Below, one piece after another: positions 32,902 through 47,900 of a stretch of DNA of 64,000 nt (the first letter of the stretch is position 1; every line of letters begins with the position of its first letter). Both the position numbers and the translations under genes were made by a program. The stretch comes from Takakia lepidozioides (Eukaryota; Streptophyta; Takakiopsida; Takakiales; Takakiaceae): the NCBI GenBank assembly GCA_030704615.1, contig CM060731.1, positions 12,028,001 to 12,092,000 of the forward strand. The letters run 5' to 3'. The notes under the pieces are model-generated. The model was not told the origin of the DNA and made no database searches. It worked only from the letters and a program-made list of their open reading frames with translations.

Positions 32902-35900
32902 ATGGCAGGGGAGGTGACTACATTGGCGCAAACGCCCACATGGGCTGTGGCATCGGTAGTCGCTTTGTTTGTGGTGCTGTCCCTTTTCGTCGAACGCGGC
33001 ATCCATAAGCTGGGCCACGTGAGCCTCTCTCCTAATTCTTCAGCGGATGTTCTGTATTTTTAGCTGAATGAGGTATAAGTTGACGGAGAGTGGGAGGTAA
33101 AGAAAGAAACTTTAAGAGTCCACGCAAAGAGAGAGCGTGAGATCAGAGAGATTATCACAGCTCCAGGAATTCTACAGCTGCACCGTGGTGGGATTGTTGA
33201 GTTCCAGGTCAGAGAGACCTCAATCCTCTGTTGGTAAATTGTCGCGAATTTGAGGGAATGAAAATTTATCGCCGTAGATCTTCCCAGCGCTAAGTTGTAT
33301 AACTGAGAATTTCTGGACAAAACTCTCAGCCTCCCTCTCAGATCAAACTGTTTAGAATCCCCCTGGTGCACATATCAGATTGTACTCTTACCATGCTTTT
33401 TTTACCATCACCGAATAAATGGCAGCTAGCCTACGGTGGCACAATGGTTTCTCTCTCATTTGCGAATGCACCAGATTCACTAGCCCGCACGGACAGTCTA
33501 ATTGTCAGTCTTCTGTGTTTCCTTTTTTTGAACGTGTCGTCCACAACTGCGTTTTCATTTCTCAACGATATCACTTTCCTCCCTCTCACTGTTTCGAACT
33601 GTCGAAGTGGTGGTACGTCGCATAGGCAACGACGGGGGAACAGATGTTAAGGATTTAACGATGCCAAGTGAGTAAGCAAGAACGGTGATGAATCTGTGGT
33701 AACTCTCCATCAGTAATTCAGCTCGGTGCAGCGTGTCCTCACCTCTGTAGAACAAGTGCTTTCTCCCGAATAACGATTGTTACACTTATCTTGATCATCT
33801 ACGTTTTCTTTCTCTTCCCTTGTATCCGTTTTTTATAATCTGTACTGTCACCAAAGTCTTGTCAACTGATGTGAGCGGCCCAAACTGCCCACTCAAACAC
33901 CGAAGTTTCCGCAAAACCAGTTTATGGGTAATCCTTCTACAAACTATGAAAGGGTATAGAATTGATTGGACTGGATATTTCGCACTGTAGCCATGGCATT
34001 CAAGTAACCCTAATTTGATGACGATGTAGAGAACTTGCAGACGGTTTCAGGTGAACAAGCCTTTGTCTTTGCACACAGTGAGGGCGCCTGATGCAATAAG
34101 CGTCTGTTCCATTGCCCTGTGAAAGTACATGCGTTGCAACACCTGAAATAATTGCAGCAACTTAGGGACATGGGTGTTACCAATGAAAAACATATCTGAT
34201 AGTTTTGTGTCAATTGCTGTCTTATCTTGCAGAAGCTGCTCAAGAAGAAACAAAAAACTCTCAATGCAGCTCTGGAGAAGGTGAAAGATGGTTAGTTTTT
34301 CCCTCCACCTCCTCCCACGTTCACCATGTTTCTATGCCCTCACAAAACATGTGGTTGATTGTGTCAACATTGCTGACAGCATTTTTAACCCCTACCCCCT
34401 TCCAATTTGAAAGGTATGTGGAGTGTTATCCCCATGCCCAGGATACTTTGCCCTTCCAGCTGGTAGCGGGGTCACCCGTTCAGGGTAGAGAAGGAGAAAC
34501 ACTATTTCACCTCTCCAGGAGGCCCAAAGGTCCCATCGGACTAGTAGAGAGAAAAAAGGAAAAAAGGATTTTGTTCTAGGATGGGCAGACTGATCCTCAA
34601 GAGGGGTGGTCACTTTCCAGAATGAAATCGAAGGAACTGAAGGAGCTCAAGAGAACCCGAAATCAACCTGATGAGTACACTCTGTTGTCTTTCTCTGGCT
34701 TCAGAGCTGATGCTGCTGGGGTTCATCTCGCTGCTGCTCACAGTTTTTCAGGGCTACATAACCCGCCTGTGCATGCCACAGAGGTTTTCAAGATACATGC
34801 TGCCCTGTAAATATGTCCGTCTGATTCCCCCAGCAGGTCCAGAGATTGCACCCAGTGGCCGAAAGCTGCTCTTGGAGGGGATGCGACGAAGCTTGGCAGA
34901 GGCATCGTCATGTTCAGAGGTAGTACTGCCGACGGGAGGTTTGTATGCACTTCCTTTTGAATGAATCATATGGGAAGCTAGAGCTGATATCAGATGTGTG
35001 TTTGATAGGGTCTCTTTGTGTCCATCCCTTTGTCTTGTGCGGAGCTATAGTACCTTTGTCTCTCGCTCCACTACACCCTGCCCCATGTAGATATATTGGT
35101 CAGTAGCTCTGCCTTACTGGACTTATACGGGAATCCTGGGGCAACCGAGTAGCCCTGGGTTCCCATCATACTAGTGCTTGCTCATAAGTGAATGCTTGTG
35201 AGCTATTTCACAGGCGCCACCTGCGCTGAAAGCCCAGTAGCAATTACTATTCTATCAAGAAAGTTCTTACAGTTCACAATTTCTACTTCAGCAGCATCCA
35301 CAATTTCGAACTTGTGGGCATTAACTGTAACCCTAACTTTGTTTTATGTTGCTTGGTGGAAAATTTGAGTCTGTGCTCTGGCTGAAAACCTGAGCCTATG
35401 TGCTCTTCCAGAAACAGCCAAGAGGAGAGTATTTCCTTCTCAAGTGTTCATCTAGAGGAAAGGATGACTCAAGAGGATCTGTAGGGGAGGGGATGCAGGG
35501 GAAAGTCCCGTTTATGTCCGCGGAGAGCCTACATCAGCTGCATATCTTCATATTTGTGATGGCTATTGTCCATGTGCTCTATAGTGGCTTGATCGTGCTT
35601 CTTGGATTCTACAAGGTTGGTTGTTTTTGTGCTTGTGGTGTAAGTTTGTCCATTTCTGGATTAACCGAAAACAATAGAACAAAGAAGAAGAGATGTATCA
35701 TGAGTGAGTGAGGGGACAGTGTGAAGTGGTGTGAGAGAGATCACAACTTTTTTGTTACATGAAGTTGCTTGTTGAGTGGCATCCGTTGGATTAGGAAGTA
35801 CTAGTACATCTATGTTGCCAGGGTAGTGATAAATACTTGTCAATTCACGCTTGTAAGCAGGTACATACCTGGAAGAAATGGGAAGCGGAAACTGGTGCAG

Positions 35901-38900
35901 AGGGTTACAGCAATGAAACTGGTAGGTGGTTCAGTTATTTCTTCAACTTCCCCCTGGAGATGTACTGAAAGTGTGCCTAAGGGACAGGGTAATGGTGGAA
36001 AGAGGAAATGAAATGAAATGGTACTTAATAACGTCCACGGAAAGCTCAAAGAGCTTATGGACAAGAGAAGCATGAAACAGGAAAGAGACTGTGGCCCTCC
36101 ACAGGCAGCCCAGTGAGAACTATTGATCAAGGGATTGTCTAAAAGTCAATGCCGCATGCAGAGCATTTCTTCATCCTGCTAAGCATTTCTTCACCTTCAA
36201 TTTCCCTCCTGCTATCTCTGAAGCAGGGCACATGCGGTCCTCACGCTGCAGGTTGTCCCGCCTACCAGTCTCTATCTGCACACTGTAGGAGCCTACCCTA
36301 AACCTCTTCAATGCCCTTACAAAAGAGGAAGATAAAGCTGCCGACAGGTAACTGGTCTACAAGATTCTATTAGCATGGAGGACCAAGAATCTCTCCTGAT
36401 ACAACTGCAGTTTGGTTGTAAGATTGTCTGGTTTCCAGGTTTGCCAGGAAGAAAGCCAGAATGGTCTAGGGGGCCAAATGAGATTCCCCAAACAACCTTC
36501 AAACAGACCAAAATAAGACATATTTTCTGAGCCGAGTGCGTCTTGCCTAATGCAGTTAGGCTGCTGACACTTCTGGAGAGAGAGTAGGAAACCAGCTAGC
36601 AAGGAAATTGGGAGGTGGTATGAAACGAAATGAAATGGTACTTTATAATGTCTGCAGAAAGCTCGAAGTGCTTATGGGGAAAAAGGGAAAAACAAGAAAG
36701 AAGAACATTCTCTTATGGAACTACATGTCAGGAGAACTACCCACTCTCCATTTCTATCGGGAGACATTCTTGGTTCTCCGTGACGATAGAATCTTGTGGC
36801 CCAATTACCTTTCGGCGCCTTTATCTCCCTCCCTCCTCAGGGCATTGGGGTGGTTCAGGGTGGGCTTCCACAATCTACAGATAGAGACTGGTACATGGGC
36901 CCTCTACAGTATGAGATCCATGGGAGATTCTGAGGCCTTGGCCCTCAGGCAATCCCTTGAGCAGTAGTTGCTTCTGGGCTGCTTTTGGCTGTGGCTGATG
37001 AGTCTGTTGCGATCTTGTTTGGACGTGATTTCCACGCCTTCTGATTTTGTAGCATTAGAGAGTCCATTGTGCTCAAAAAAACTGCACACCCAAGCATACC
37101 GGGAGGCCTTGAAACCTGCTGTTTTGAGCCTAATAGATGTTGTGAGGGCTCTTGCCACGAGCCCTTTGGGTGGAAGGCCTTGTAACCTTTCAAGAAAGAT
37201 TGTAAGCCAGAAGAGGCCCTCGGTTTGAAGTGGCACGCATGCAAACTCTGCACATAGGATGTGTGATGGAGTTGTCCTTCTAGCGCCAAGCATTGCTTGG
37301 AGAAAAGATGACTGCAATGGTTCCAGATTTTTCTCCCACCAGGAAACTGGGACACCAGATGCCCAGAACTCACAGCCATAAGTGGCGGCCGGGGTGACAA
37401 CAGTGTCAAAGAGCCAGTTTTTGGTTGTGGGGTGGCGCAGATGTCTGTTTGCATTTGGCCTGAAGGTGGATGGAGGCAGCCTTGCCCTTTGCCAATCTAT
37501 CCTAAAGCGGTCGAGGCAAACTGGAATTTGGGTGAGTGAATAACCAGACCTAGGTATTGATACGATTTGACAACCTCAACTTCCTACTGATTGAAGATGA
37601 ATCTGTGGTCTGCATGGCCATTGAAAACCAGCTCCTTAGTTTTGCTAAGATTGACCTGCAACCCATAGTCTTTGGAGAAATTTCCAGGATGTGAAGATGG
37701 CGTTGTAGGAAGACAGGAGATGTTGCCAAGAGGGCAACATCATCAGCATAGAGAAGTGCTGACTGCATTGGTCCCCCATCTAAAGGCACCCCAACTCCAT
37801 GGTTTCTTGAAATGTAACCCTCCAGAGCGTCTATGTAGACAAAAAGGGTAGGTGAGAGAGGGCAGCCCTGTTTGACCCCAACATTGCTATGCACCTCTGC
37901 CGAGAATTACCCCGCGACTTTGAATATGCCAATGACAATCTCATACATGGATAAGATGGGATATATGATGTCCGAAGGGACCTCCATCCTTTGGAGCCGT
38001 TGGAGAAGGTCTCGATTAACCGAATCGAAAACCTTTCGAAAGTCTACAAATCAACCCTACACCATTTTTTTGTCATAGCTTGCACGTTCCACCATAGTCT
38101 GAAGGGTGAAAATGTGGTCAAGAGTGGGTTGGTTGCGGCGGAAGCCTGCTTGCCCAATAGCACGCATGTGAGAGGATTCAGCCCAATCATCCAGTTCCAT
38201 GGCCACTACTACCCCAAACAGTTTAGCCAGCAATGAAGACACCATAATTGTGCGATAGTTGGTCGGTGCGAGCCTATCACCATTCTTGAAGAGGGGGTGG
38301 ATGATGCTCTTTGTCCACTTTGTTGGAAAGCCATGGTCCACAACTTCATTGAAGAGATGTGCTGTAATTGGGGCCAAAGTCATTGCCGCGTGCTTGATGA
38401 ATTCACTCTGTAACCCTGATATATCCAATGCCCTGTCATTTTGCAGCTTCTTGACTGCCTTGCTGACATTGGTTGTAGTGAAGAGAGAGAAGTGCATGGG
38501 TTTGGAGGTTATGGGAAAGGGAGATTGGCTTGGGGAGTGATGCAATGACTGAGCATACTCATGCCAAACATGAATGTCTGTGATTGGGGGTGGGTCTTTG
38601 TGAGTTTTAAGGAGGGATCGAAAGGAACGAGGAGAAAGCCTAATCTTTGCAAGGAAAATAGATTGCAGCTTGAGAGTGTAGGCTCTCTTCCTGGATCTTA
38701 TAGTGCTTGAGAGCTAGGTTTTTAGACTGTGGAGAAGAATGGATATCAAGGAGCAAAGATTAGATGTGACGTCTGGAAATTTGCATCCTTCGTCAAAAAA
38801 TGGTGCATATCTTTTAGTGGTGAAAGGTCAGGAGGTAGACGGAAGGGTGACTAGGAAGGATCTCAGGGCTGAGTCCCAAAGAGCGTGTGTAAGATAGGAA

Positions 38901-41900
38901 GCCCTGTCATTAGAACATGGTAGATGCGGGAAGGATTGACACTAGGCAGCATCGTGTCTGTGAGTGAAGGGAGTATTGAAGTGAATACGTGGGTGTGAAT
39001 AGAGATAGGAGGAGTCCCTCACGGGGGTAGAGATGGAAGGAATTGCAAAGGAAAGGCAAGGGTGATCAGAATCAGGGTACCTCGTAATGTAACAAGAGCT
39101 CATCCTATCAGTTGTGTTGGGGCTAGTCAACCACATTCTATCCCTTGTGTGTGTGGCAAGTGAACTGATTGGAGGCTGTGTAGTTGTTTGCGCCATTGTA
39201 GATGACAAGCCCTTGAACCTCACAAAATTTGAGTAGATGATGACCATAGCTTGTGATTTCACTAAAGAGACATCTGCACTTCCTCGCGAATGATGACCAT
39301 AGCTTGTAGGGGAAGGAATTGTATGGTAGGAGCCAAGCGGCACAGTAACAGGCCACTCCCCCCAAGCCTTTCAGACCTATGCGTGGACGAGTCACTGATT
39401 GATAGCTATATCCGAGAATGGAAGGAGGGTCCTTTCCTTCATATGCATGTGTTTCCAAGAGAAAAAGAACATCACATTTTGAGAGGATATCAAGAAGTCC
39501 TTGCGGATGGCGGTGGAGCCATTGCAGTTCCATGAGACGGCGTTTAGATGTGCGCGTGCAGCGGTCTCATGGGACCCCAACCCCTATTTAGTGTTAGAAG
39601 GGCGGCGTTCCTGCTGTCAAATTCTTTGACTTGAGAAAGTTGAGCTTGCATAGCATTGTACGGCATAGGGGTCAAATCATCATTGAGGTACAATCTTTGT
39701 CCTCTCAAGTGAGGCTTCTGTCTCAGAACCCTGTCCAGAGCACCTCTATCTTTGAATTGTATGAACAATTTTTTTTTGCCCTGAGGTTCCTGCATGCCAA
39801 GCTCGCTTAACGCTACCTGCTCCCCGTGGTAGAGGGAGGCTTTGTTGAATTAAGGTAGTGGCTGCAGTGAGAGGATCTCCCTCCGCAACCGCACCTAACT
39901 GTCCAATTATTGGGATGTTCAAAACTGAAAGCCCGCCGCTGCTCCTCAAGTAAAGTGGACACTATATTCTTCCAAAGTATGGGGACTCGTGTTGGCTTGT
40001 CCTGCTTTGCCTTTGACGATGTTAGCCCAAGAGGAAGCCTCTACCTTATGGTCCTTGAGCTCCTCAGCCCTTGTAGATGTCGTTGCCTTGTGGGTCTCCA
40101 ATTCTTTGGTGAGTGTGAGCACTTGTTCATGGATATTCGCAGGAAGGGGCGTCTCCGAAGCATGACTGTGTAGGATTTGCTCCATAGGACCGAGTTTGTC
40201 CTTGAGAGTCTATCTAAGTTGATCTTCAATGTGCGAGTTCTTTTTCCAACTTGGCCAAGCGACTTGAGAGGTCCTTTTGTGTCAGGGATCTCACTATTCT
40301 CTCGAGCTTAGACATACGGGTGTTGGCTGTCTTGATCTTGAGCTGTTTCAACAGGCTATCGACTTTGTTGTTGCTCTCCACTAGAGATGCCTGCAAGTTG
40401 GTGATCTCTGTTCGTAGGTTCTCCATGTCTCTGTCCCGGGCTGCAAGCAACTGGTGTAGTGTCTCCTCGGAGACTAATCATGCTTGTAGGAGAGAGCAAA
40501 TTGATCCTGGATTTGTTGAATAGGTTCTCCATGTCTTTATCCCGGGCTGCCAGCAACTGGTGTAGTGTCTCCTACAAGACTAATCGTGCTTGTAGGAGAG
40601 CGAATTGATCCCGGATTTGTTGAATGTCAGCACTCCTCGCGGTATACTGGGGCAAGGGTGAAGTATGTTGAGAGGTTGGGGCAGGAAGGAGGGGCAGGAA
40701 GGAGAAGCGGAGAAGAGGATTGTGATAGGTGGTGCAAGGTTTGGGGCAAGGTTGTAGGCGAGTCTCCCTCCTTGCCGTTTGTCCATTGATGTTTGGACGA
40801 GGCCATGGTGGAGTGGAGGCGACGCGGCGCTAGCATGCCAATGCGCAAGAAAGGAAAGGAAATGAAATGAAATGAAATGGTACTTTATAACGTCCACGGA
40901 AAGCTCATAGAGCTTATGAAAGAGAGAAATGAAATGAAATGGTGCTTTATAACGTCCGCAGAAAGCTCATAGAGCTTATAGGACAAAGTGGAAGAAAACA
41001 TGAGAGAGGAAACAAAATCAGAGCCAGAATAAAAACTATTGTTCAAGTGAAGGTGAGGGCCTCTTGCAGGTAAAGCTGCCAAGCATTTCTAATCCTCATA
41101 GTACAAGACTTAAGTGAAATGAAATGGTGCTTTATAACGTCCGCGGAAAGCTCATAGAGCTTATGGGACAAAATGGAAAGAAAACATGAGAGAAAACAGG
41201 AAACCAAAGTCAAAGAAAAGAACTATTGTTCGAGTGATTGTCTAAGGGTGAATGCTTCGTGCAGGTAGGCTGCCAAGCATTTCTGATCTTCATAGTGGAA
41301 GACTTCAGTGAGAGATTGGGTTCCACGGAATAGACAATGGAATCTCCCACGAATCTCATAGTATAGAGGGCAATAGTAGAAGAAGTGTCCTTCAGTTTCA
41401 ATTTCCTGGCCCTGTGCAAGCTGGACAGAGGCGGTCCTCCCGCTGCAGGTTTTCCCATCTGCCAGTCTCTATCCGTAGGTTGTGGGAGCCCACCCTGAAC
41501 CGCCCCAAAGCCCTTAGGAGAGAAGGAGATAAAGAGGCTGAAAGGTAATTGGGCCGCAAGATTCTATCATCTCGGAGAACCAAGAATGTTTCTCGATAGA
41601 AATGGAGCTTTGTCGTGAGGTTAGGTAACTTCCAAGTTCTCCTGACATGTAGCTCCATGACTCCTTTCTAATGAGTTGGTTGCGGTCATGCTTGGATGTG
41701 ATGTCCACCTCTTCTGGGTTCACTGGGACAGGGTAGCAATAGAGAGTCCATGGCGTTCAAAAAAGGTATCCACTCGAGCATACCAGGATGGTTTGAAACC
41801 TGCATTTTTTAGTCTAATATATGTCGGAAGGGCCCTGGCCACAAGCCCCTTGGGAGGAAGGGCTTGTAACCTATGCAGGAAAATTGTAAGCCGGAAGAGG

Positions 41901-44900
41901 GCCTCAGTTTGAAGTGGCACGCAGGCGAATTCTGCATTCAGTATGTGCGATGGAGTTGTGCCTCTGGCGCCAAGTGAGAAAGGAAGAAAGTGGGGAAAAG
42001 AAAAGAAATGAAATGAAATGGTGCTTTATAACGTCCGCGGAAAGCTCATAGAGCTTATGGGACAAAATGGAAAGAAAAACATGAGAGAAAACAGAAAGAA
42101 AGAAAGGAAAGGAAAGGAATTGTATAACTTCCAGGGGAAGTTGAAAGAGCTTATGGGACAAAAGAATAAGCAGATACAAGAAAGAAAGTGGGGTTCTTAA
42201 GAAGCAGCCTGAAAACTAAAGATCAGTATCACATTCTCTAAGCTGGAGAGAACCACGAAATGATATCTTCCATGTATCTTTGGGGTAATATCCATCAGAA
42301 TTGTCTGACAGCCGTGGAGAAATGTGCAAACATGGGGCGGTCAACAACATTTGTGAATGGGCAGAACAGCCACCTATTTTCATCAAAGGCCATTATCAGC
42401 TGGCTGGTGAGTCGCACGCAGCTCTCAACATTCCACATTATTTGTCGTTCTGCATCTGCAGTTATCCTGCAATCGTGCTTGTTTTTAAAAGAGAAAGAGA
42501 TGTGTTACTGACTGGAAAGGACCTCAACAGCAAGTTTGACAAGCCTAGCCCCCAAGTTCCACAGAAGGATGCTGAACTCTGACTAGGGACTCATGCTGCA
42601 TTGGCCACATCGGGTGACCATGCTTTGTTAGCAAATAAAACTATAGCAAAAGTGCTTCGTCTGTAACTAGCTTTTTGGGTTGGGACATTCACTGAAACTA
42701 CTTTAAGCTAAAACACTCAAAACAGAAAGAAACTTGGCTTCCAAGGTTAAGTGTTGGCAGACTGGGTCTGCAGGAGCTCTTTGGATTTTGTTGAAGGAGA
42801 GATCCCAGCAGTAACTGTACCAACACTGTTTGAACCGAAAACTTTGAGAACTCAGGAGTACTCTCCTTTAGCTCATGCAGCAAAGGGCACGGTGGGAAGG
42901 ATATCTCACCCAGGATGGAATGTGGCCCTGCTGCAAACCAGCAACTGTGTATCAGATACCTACATTCCCTGTGACAATATTGTCAAGTAGATCAGGTCAC
43001 CGGTCACCTGCCCCTCACTGCCAAGGATTGGGATGCAGATGCATTGAAGTTTCAAATTAACATCTCCTTTCCAAAGCCTATTTTTCAGGAACCTACTAAA
43101 AATTTCTTTGTCATCTCGTTTTCTCCTCCGTAATACATAGAGAAATGATTAACTGTCTTCACAGAAATTCTAACCAAGACTATGTGTTTGGCCCCCACCT
43201 CAGAGTCTGGCCTTGAACCAGGATCTGCTTGTCTGCAGTCATCTGTTTGATAGATAAGAGGAGCTTCTCTGGCACAATTCCTGTGTCCCCTTGTCATAGG
43301 GTGGAGGTCTGTCATTCTTCTCTACACCCATCAATGAGACCAACTAACAAATCTTAACTATTTGTGGAATCCTAATCATAGCTCCAGAAGTGTTTACTTG
43401 TAATCTAAGATAGGGCTGGTCTGGAGGGATGTGTTTTTATGGTTGAAGTGTGTGTATATGATGACAAAGTAATGGGAGGCTATTGCAATACACAGTGGAG
43501 CTTTTTCCGGCAGTTCAGCACAGCAGTGGAGAGGCATGAGTACCTGACTCTGCGTGTGAGATTCCTCATGGTGAGTGTGATTTGCTCCTTTGTATCCTCA
43601 TCCTTTAAAGTATAGTCAAATCATACATTGGTGTGCTCTGTATGAAATGCCTATGGGTGGAAGCTTTAATGTCTGTCGGTTGCCGGGGCTTTTTCATTGT
43701 TGGAGGAACTGGAATAGACTTGTTTGATACTGCAAAGTTAGCCTTGGCTTGTTACACATGGTGGGGGAAGCTTCGTGGAGGATCCATGTGTCCTAATCCA
43801 TGAGATATAGATTGCACAGACGTCTCAAGCCTGTGTAATCATATCTACTAAAATGGGCTCCGATCTTGGGGCACTGAAATGGGTTTGTGGTGGGTCTGGT
43901 GGGGTGCAGACGCATAAGCTACACTCCAAATTTGATTTCCACGACTACATATCGCGAACCCTGGAAGATGACTTCAGAATCGTGGTGGGCATCAGGTTGG
44001 GAACCATTAAGATCTGACATCTCCTTTATTCATGGGACAAGCATAACCCCTTCTTTTCTGATTGGTGTAGGGCAATGGGCTCTCTTGATGTCCTTGTCCT
44101 GGCTCCTCATTCTTTCAGACAATGTATATAGTGCACAATGCATTTGCTTTATTGGGTTACTTTTGGGTTTCTCTATTGTTCTTTCTTCTTCAGATAGGAG
44201 GGCACATACTTCTGTGTCTTATTTCATTTCATTTCTTTAGAGATTCCCTGACAGAGGCTGGTTTGCAATATCTCAGATCTAGTGTGCCCCATAGGTCCTC
44301 AGGCCTCACTGGGCAGAATATACGTCTTTCTTTTTTCTTTCTTGGCCAGCCTCAGTTATCCCCAGCAGCTGTTGGAGACTCATCCTGCTGCTGTTGGTTT
44401 GTGATGGCACATGCTTGAGCTCCTCCAGTGCTTTCATGAGTGCTTCTCTTGTGATGCTCTCCCCAATCCTGGGGCACAATTCAGAAGCTAATTGTGACAT
44501 TTGTGTAATATGGGTTGGTAAGGACAGAGCGTATTTGTGGGCATTTGTGGTGATTTTTCTGCTCCTCCATCTCTATCGTATGTGAGCTTTCTTTCTCGTC
44601 CTGTGCCAGAGATGTACTGTTTTAGACATTTCATGTCTGTTGATCTGGATTCTCTCTGATCAGTCAATGCTCCTTGTATTTTCTTAAAATTTTCAGTTAG
44701 ATCCCAACCCTTGCAAATCCCATTTGATGTCATGCGATAAGTAAAGTAGAATTTCCAAGAGTGAGAATGTACCATAAGACGTTGTTTGCTGTAGCCTTGT
44801 GGCCATTGACCCCGCGCCCAGTTTGACCGGAACACAAAGGGACAGAAACTACCTTTGTCAGGGGCTGACTCCAGTAGTATGACGTACCTAGGAACAGAAT

Positions 44901-47900
44901 TTCCAAGAGTGACAGGGGTTGCTGTAGGACCCATAAGGAGCACTCATTCCTTAGTCATTGGTATATCATGGGTGCCAAGTTATAAGAGGTCTGCTGTAGA
45001 TGTACGTGTTGCTTATAACACGATGGACTCACCTTCCTAGCTACTCTTGATGTACTCAGCAGCTGGGCTCACAAATATAATTGCTGAATCAATGAAGATC
45101 TGAGTGAGCATGCATCTATGCGTGCTGGCTGTTCCTGCTTGCAGGTTGGTACACATTTCTCTGGATGTCCTTCATTCCTCTTATTGTAAGTACCAATGCC
45201 ATTTTTTTTGGGCAGGGGATTGTGAAAGGCCTGAATAGACAGGAGCGTGGGGGATGAAGATAAAGATAATAATTGTTAAGATTCAGCAATTTTGCAGAGC
45301 TTGGAGAATTTCATTCCATGCAGAGGACCCACTAAAAGCTGTGTAAGAAAACAAGAACTAAGTGAAAAAAAAGAGGTACAATGCTGTCCATTGACAGTGC
45401 CTAAGAGAATGTACTCATGAGACGTTGTTTGCGGTAGCCTTGTGGCCATTGACCCCAGGCCCAGTTTGAGCGGAACACAAAGGGACAGAACCTACTTTGT
45501 CAGGGGCTGACGGTCTTCTTACCTTGGAATAAACAATTGATCCGGGTTTTCCAAATTTCCTCTGGAAATCCCTTTACACAAGCATCAACCTGATGTGTGG
45601 TTCGCCCAATAACTAGTCCCCAAAAGTGTCTGGCCTTTTGGCTCAGCCTCGAGACTTTAAAGTTGGTAAACAGAGGGACAGGCACAATTCCCTAGATAGA
45701 TTTGAAGAGAGCATCTCTCTGGTGAGAGAACGCCGGACAATGAATCAGAAAATGAATATTGTCTTCAGGGTGCCCACACAATGGGCAATTGCACTCTCCC
45801 TTTCCTCTCTGCTTCTGTTTGCTGTTCAAAGGTAGGCTTCCCGCCCTGAGTTTAAATTTCAGTCTAGTGCCGAGACTGGGTAGACCCTTGAGGTCATCCA
45901 TGATGTCCTCCCCCATGTCACAGACCAGAAACAAGTTCAGGTAAGTTTTCTGCCTAACTTCGTTTTCATCTGACAATTTCCTGGCAACAGACATGGCGTT
46001 GGACACTACAGCCTCTAAGTCAGATTTATCCAGCAGGGTCATGACTTGCGGGCTTAGATTCAGATCCTTGAGAATCTCTTCTACTCTCTTCCGCCAGGAC
46101 TTGGCCTGTTTGACAGGGCGATCCTGGTTCCAAGATATAGAGTCGGTTAACTTAGGATGTCTGATGTTGGACATATGTTGCAGCTGACCCCATCATCTGA
46201 CCTTGAATTCATCTCGTCGGGAGCTTAAGGAAGGGATGCCAAACTCACCCCGAACAGCCACATTGGCTGTTTTGGAGCAGGCTGACATGCACTCCTTAAG
46301 CACCCCCACTTGAATGGATTCTAGAGACTTAGCCCAGTTTGAGTAATCAACCCATATTTGCAGATGCGTACTCCAAGGCAGGTCTAATAATGCGACAAAG
46401 CATGGTGTTTTGACCTCAGAGTTGATCCCTCTGCAGTGGAATTTTTTTGTGAGACCTGGCGCTTTTCGCTTGCCAGTTTGAACAACTTTTGGAATATGTG
46501 CATCCCAATTGCAGTTGGAGGAAAACAGAGCATAGGAAGACAAAAGAGAAACTTCTACTACTTCCACTGTAAGGCACAGTGTATATGGGGATGAAATAAA
46601 ACTTGCATATGAGATGCTCAAAACCAAAACTGACTAAAGCTCTGGTAGGAAGCAAGAAATATTACAGGATCAGCATTGCATTGCAAAAATAGTACTGAAT
46701 CCTGGACTTGTATTCTGCCTGCAGCTGATATCGATAGTGGGAACAAAGTTACAGCACATAATTACGGAGCTATCACTTGGTACAGCACAGGCACAGGGAC
46801 TCCATGGTATCCATGTGAGGCCTAGTGATGATCTATTCTGGTTCAACCGTCCAGGAATTTTGCTGCACATAATTCATTTTGTCCTCTTTCAGGTATTGAT
46901 CAAACCAGCACCCACAGCAGTACAGTGTCAGTTTGAAATGAGTTATTTGATTCTCTTGTTATTTAGCAGGTACAATATAGGTGCTGGACTATGGCTTGAG
47001 GGGTGTTGCAATCCTCTGCCTAACTACTGACTGAGAACAAAAACTTTCTTCACCACTAGAATTCCAGAGTGAGCCTGAACCCTTTCACTGCGTTGCATTG
47101 CTCTGTCATGCAATCCATGGTTCTCAGCTTTGGCTTATCACAACTGCTCATACTTGTGGGTTCAGTAATAAGGAGGGAGAGCTCAGTCCAATTGTTGTAC
47201 AATTTTCAAGTTTTCCCACAAAGAGTATCCATGTGACATGTAGACAATCAGATTGAGCAAGACATTCATTATTCAGGTTACCTTAAACCTTGAGGATGGA
47301 TGCTAAATAGTTTTGTCAGAATGGGCTTTGTGGATTATGCAGTTGTTAGTGCACCCTCCCCCTTTTATACATGTTCCTGTGTAGAGATGTACTCAAACTG
47401 TAGGTGAAACCAAAGTTGCAAATTAAAAAGATGTGTCAACACCATACGACAACTACGAAAGTCCATGAGATTTGTGAGTCTGCACTTGTATGTCATACCT
47501 GTTGACATGTGCATCATTTTTCCTTTTATTACAGAATGCTTTTGAGCTTGCCTTCTTCTTCTGGATCCTTGTAAGTTGTTTTCCTACACTCCTCCCTGTT
47601 TTTTGGATATTCAGCTCCACTATCCATTTCGGCTTGATGTTCTCCTGTAACAAGAAAATCGACAGATATTGAGGACTTACTCTTCTTCTATATTGGCATT
47701 GCAGACATCATTTGGGGTTACTTCATGCATGATGGGGAGAGCTTGGATTGTTTCTGTTCGTCTCATCTCAGGGTATGGCCAATGCTTTCTTAGTTTCTTT
47801 TGAACTAAGTCAGTCCCAGCTTGGAAGGTTCAGAAATGCAGTAAAATGTGGGCACTCAGGGCAGGGCATGGTGGGAACCCTGCAGGATTTTGGTTCAAGT

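Larger units (their letters stand above)
36624..40850 (-). mobile_element. near full-length LINE (family A) in MLO intron 5
   Basis: Non-LTR retrotransposon, antisense to MLO. 3' end at about 36624 with an ATTTC-like repeat tail on the minus strand. Order from 5' (right): ORF1 coiled coil and nucleic-acid-binding region (40556-39544), endonuclease (from 39580), reverse transcriptase (38545-37550), zinc-knuckle-like C-terminus (37454-36750). Stops and frameshifts throughout. Such elements insert by target-primed reverse transcription. The whole of MLO intron 5 (6.4 kb) is largely this element and truncated sisters. Confidence 0.85.

Noticed and set aside
43085-43315. SINE or tRNA-like sequence on the minus strand (GGTTCAAGGCC)
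   Set aside because: A B-box-like motif is present but no convincing A box, tail or target duplication was seen.
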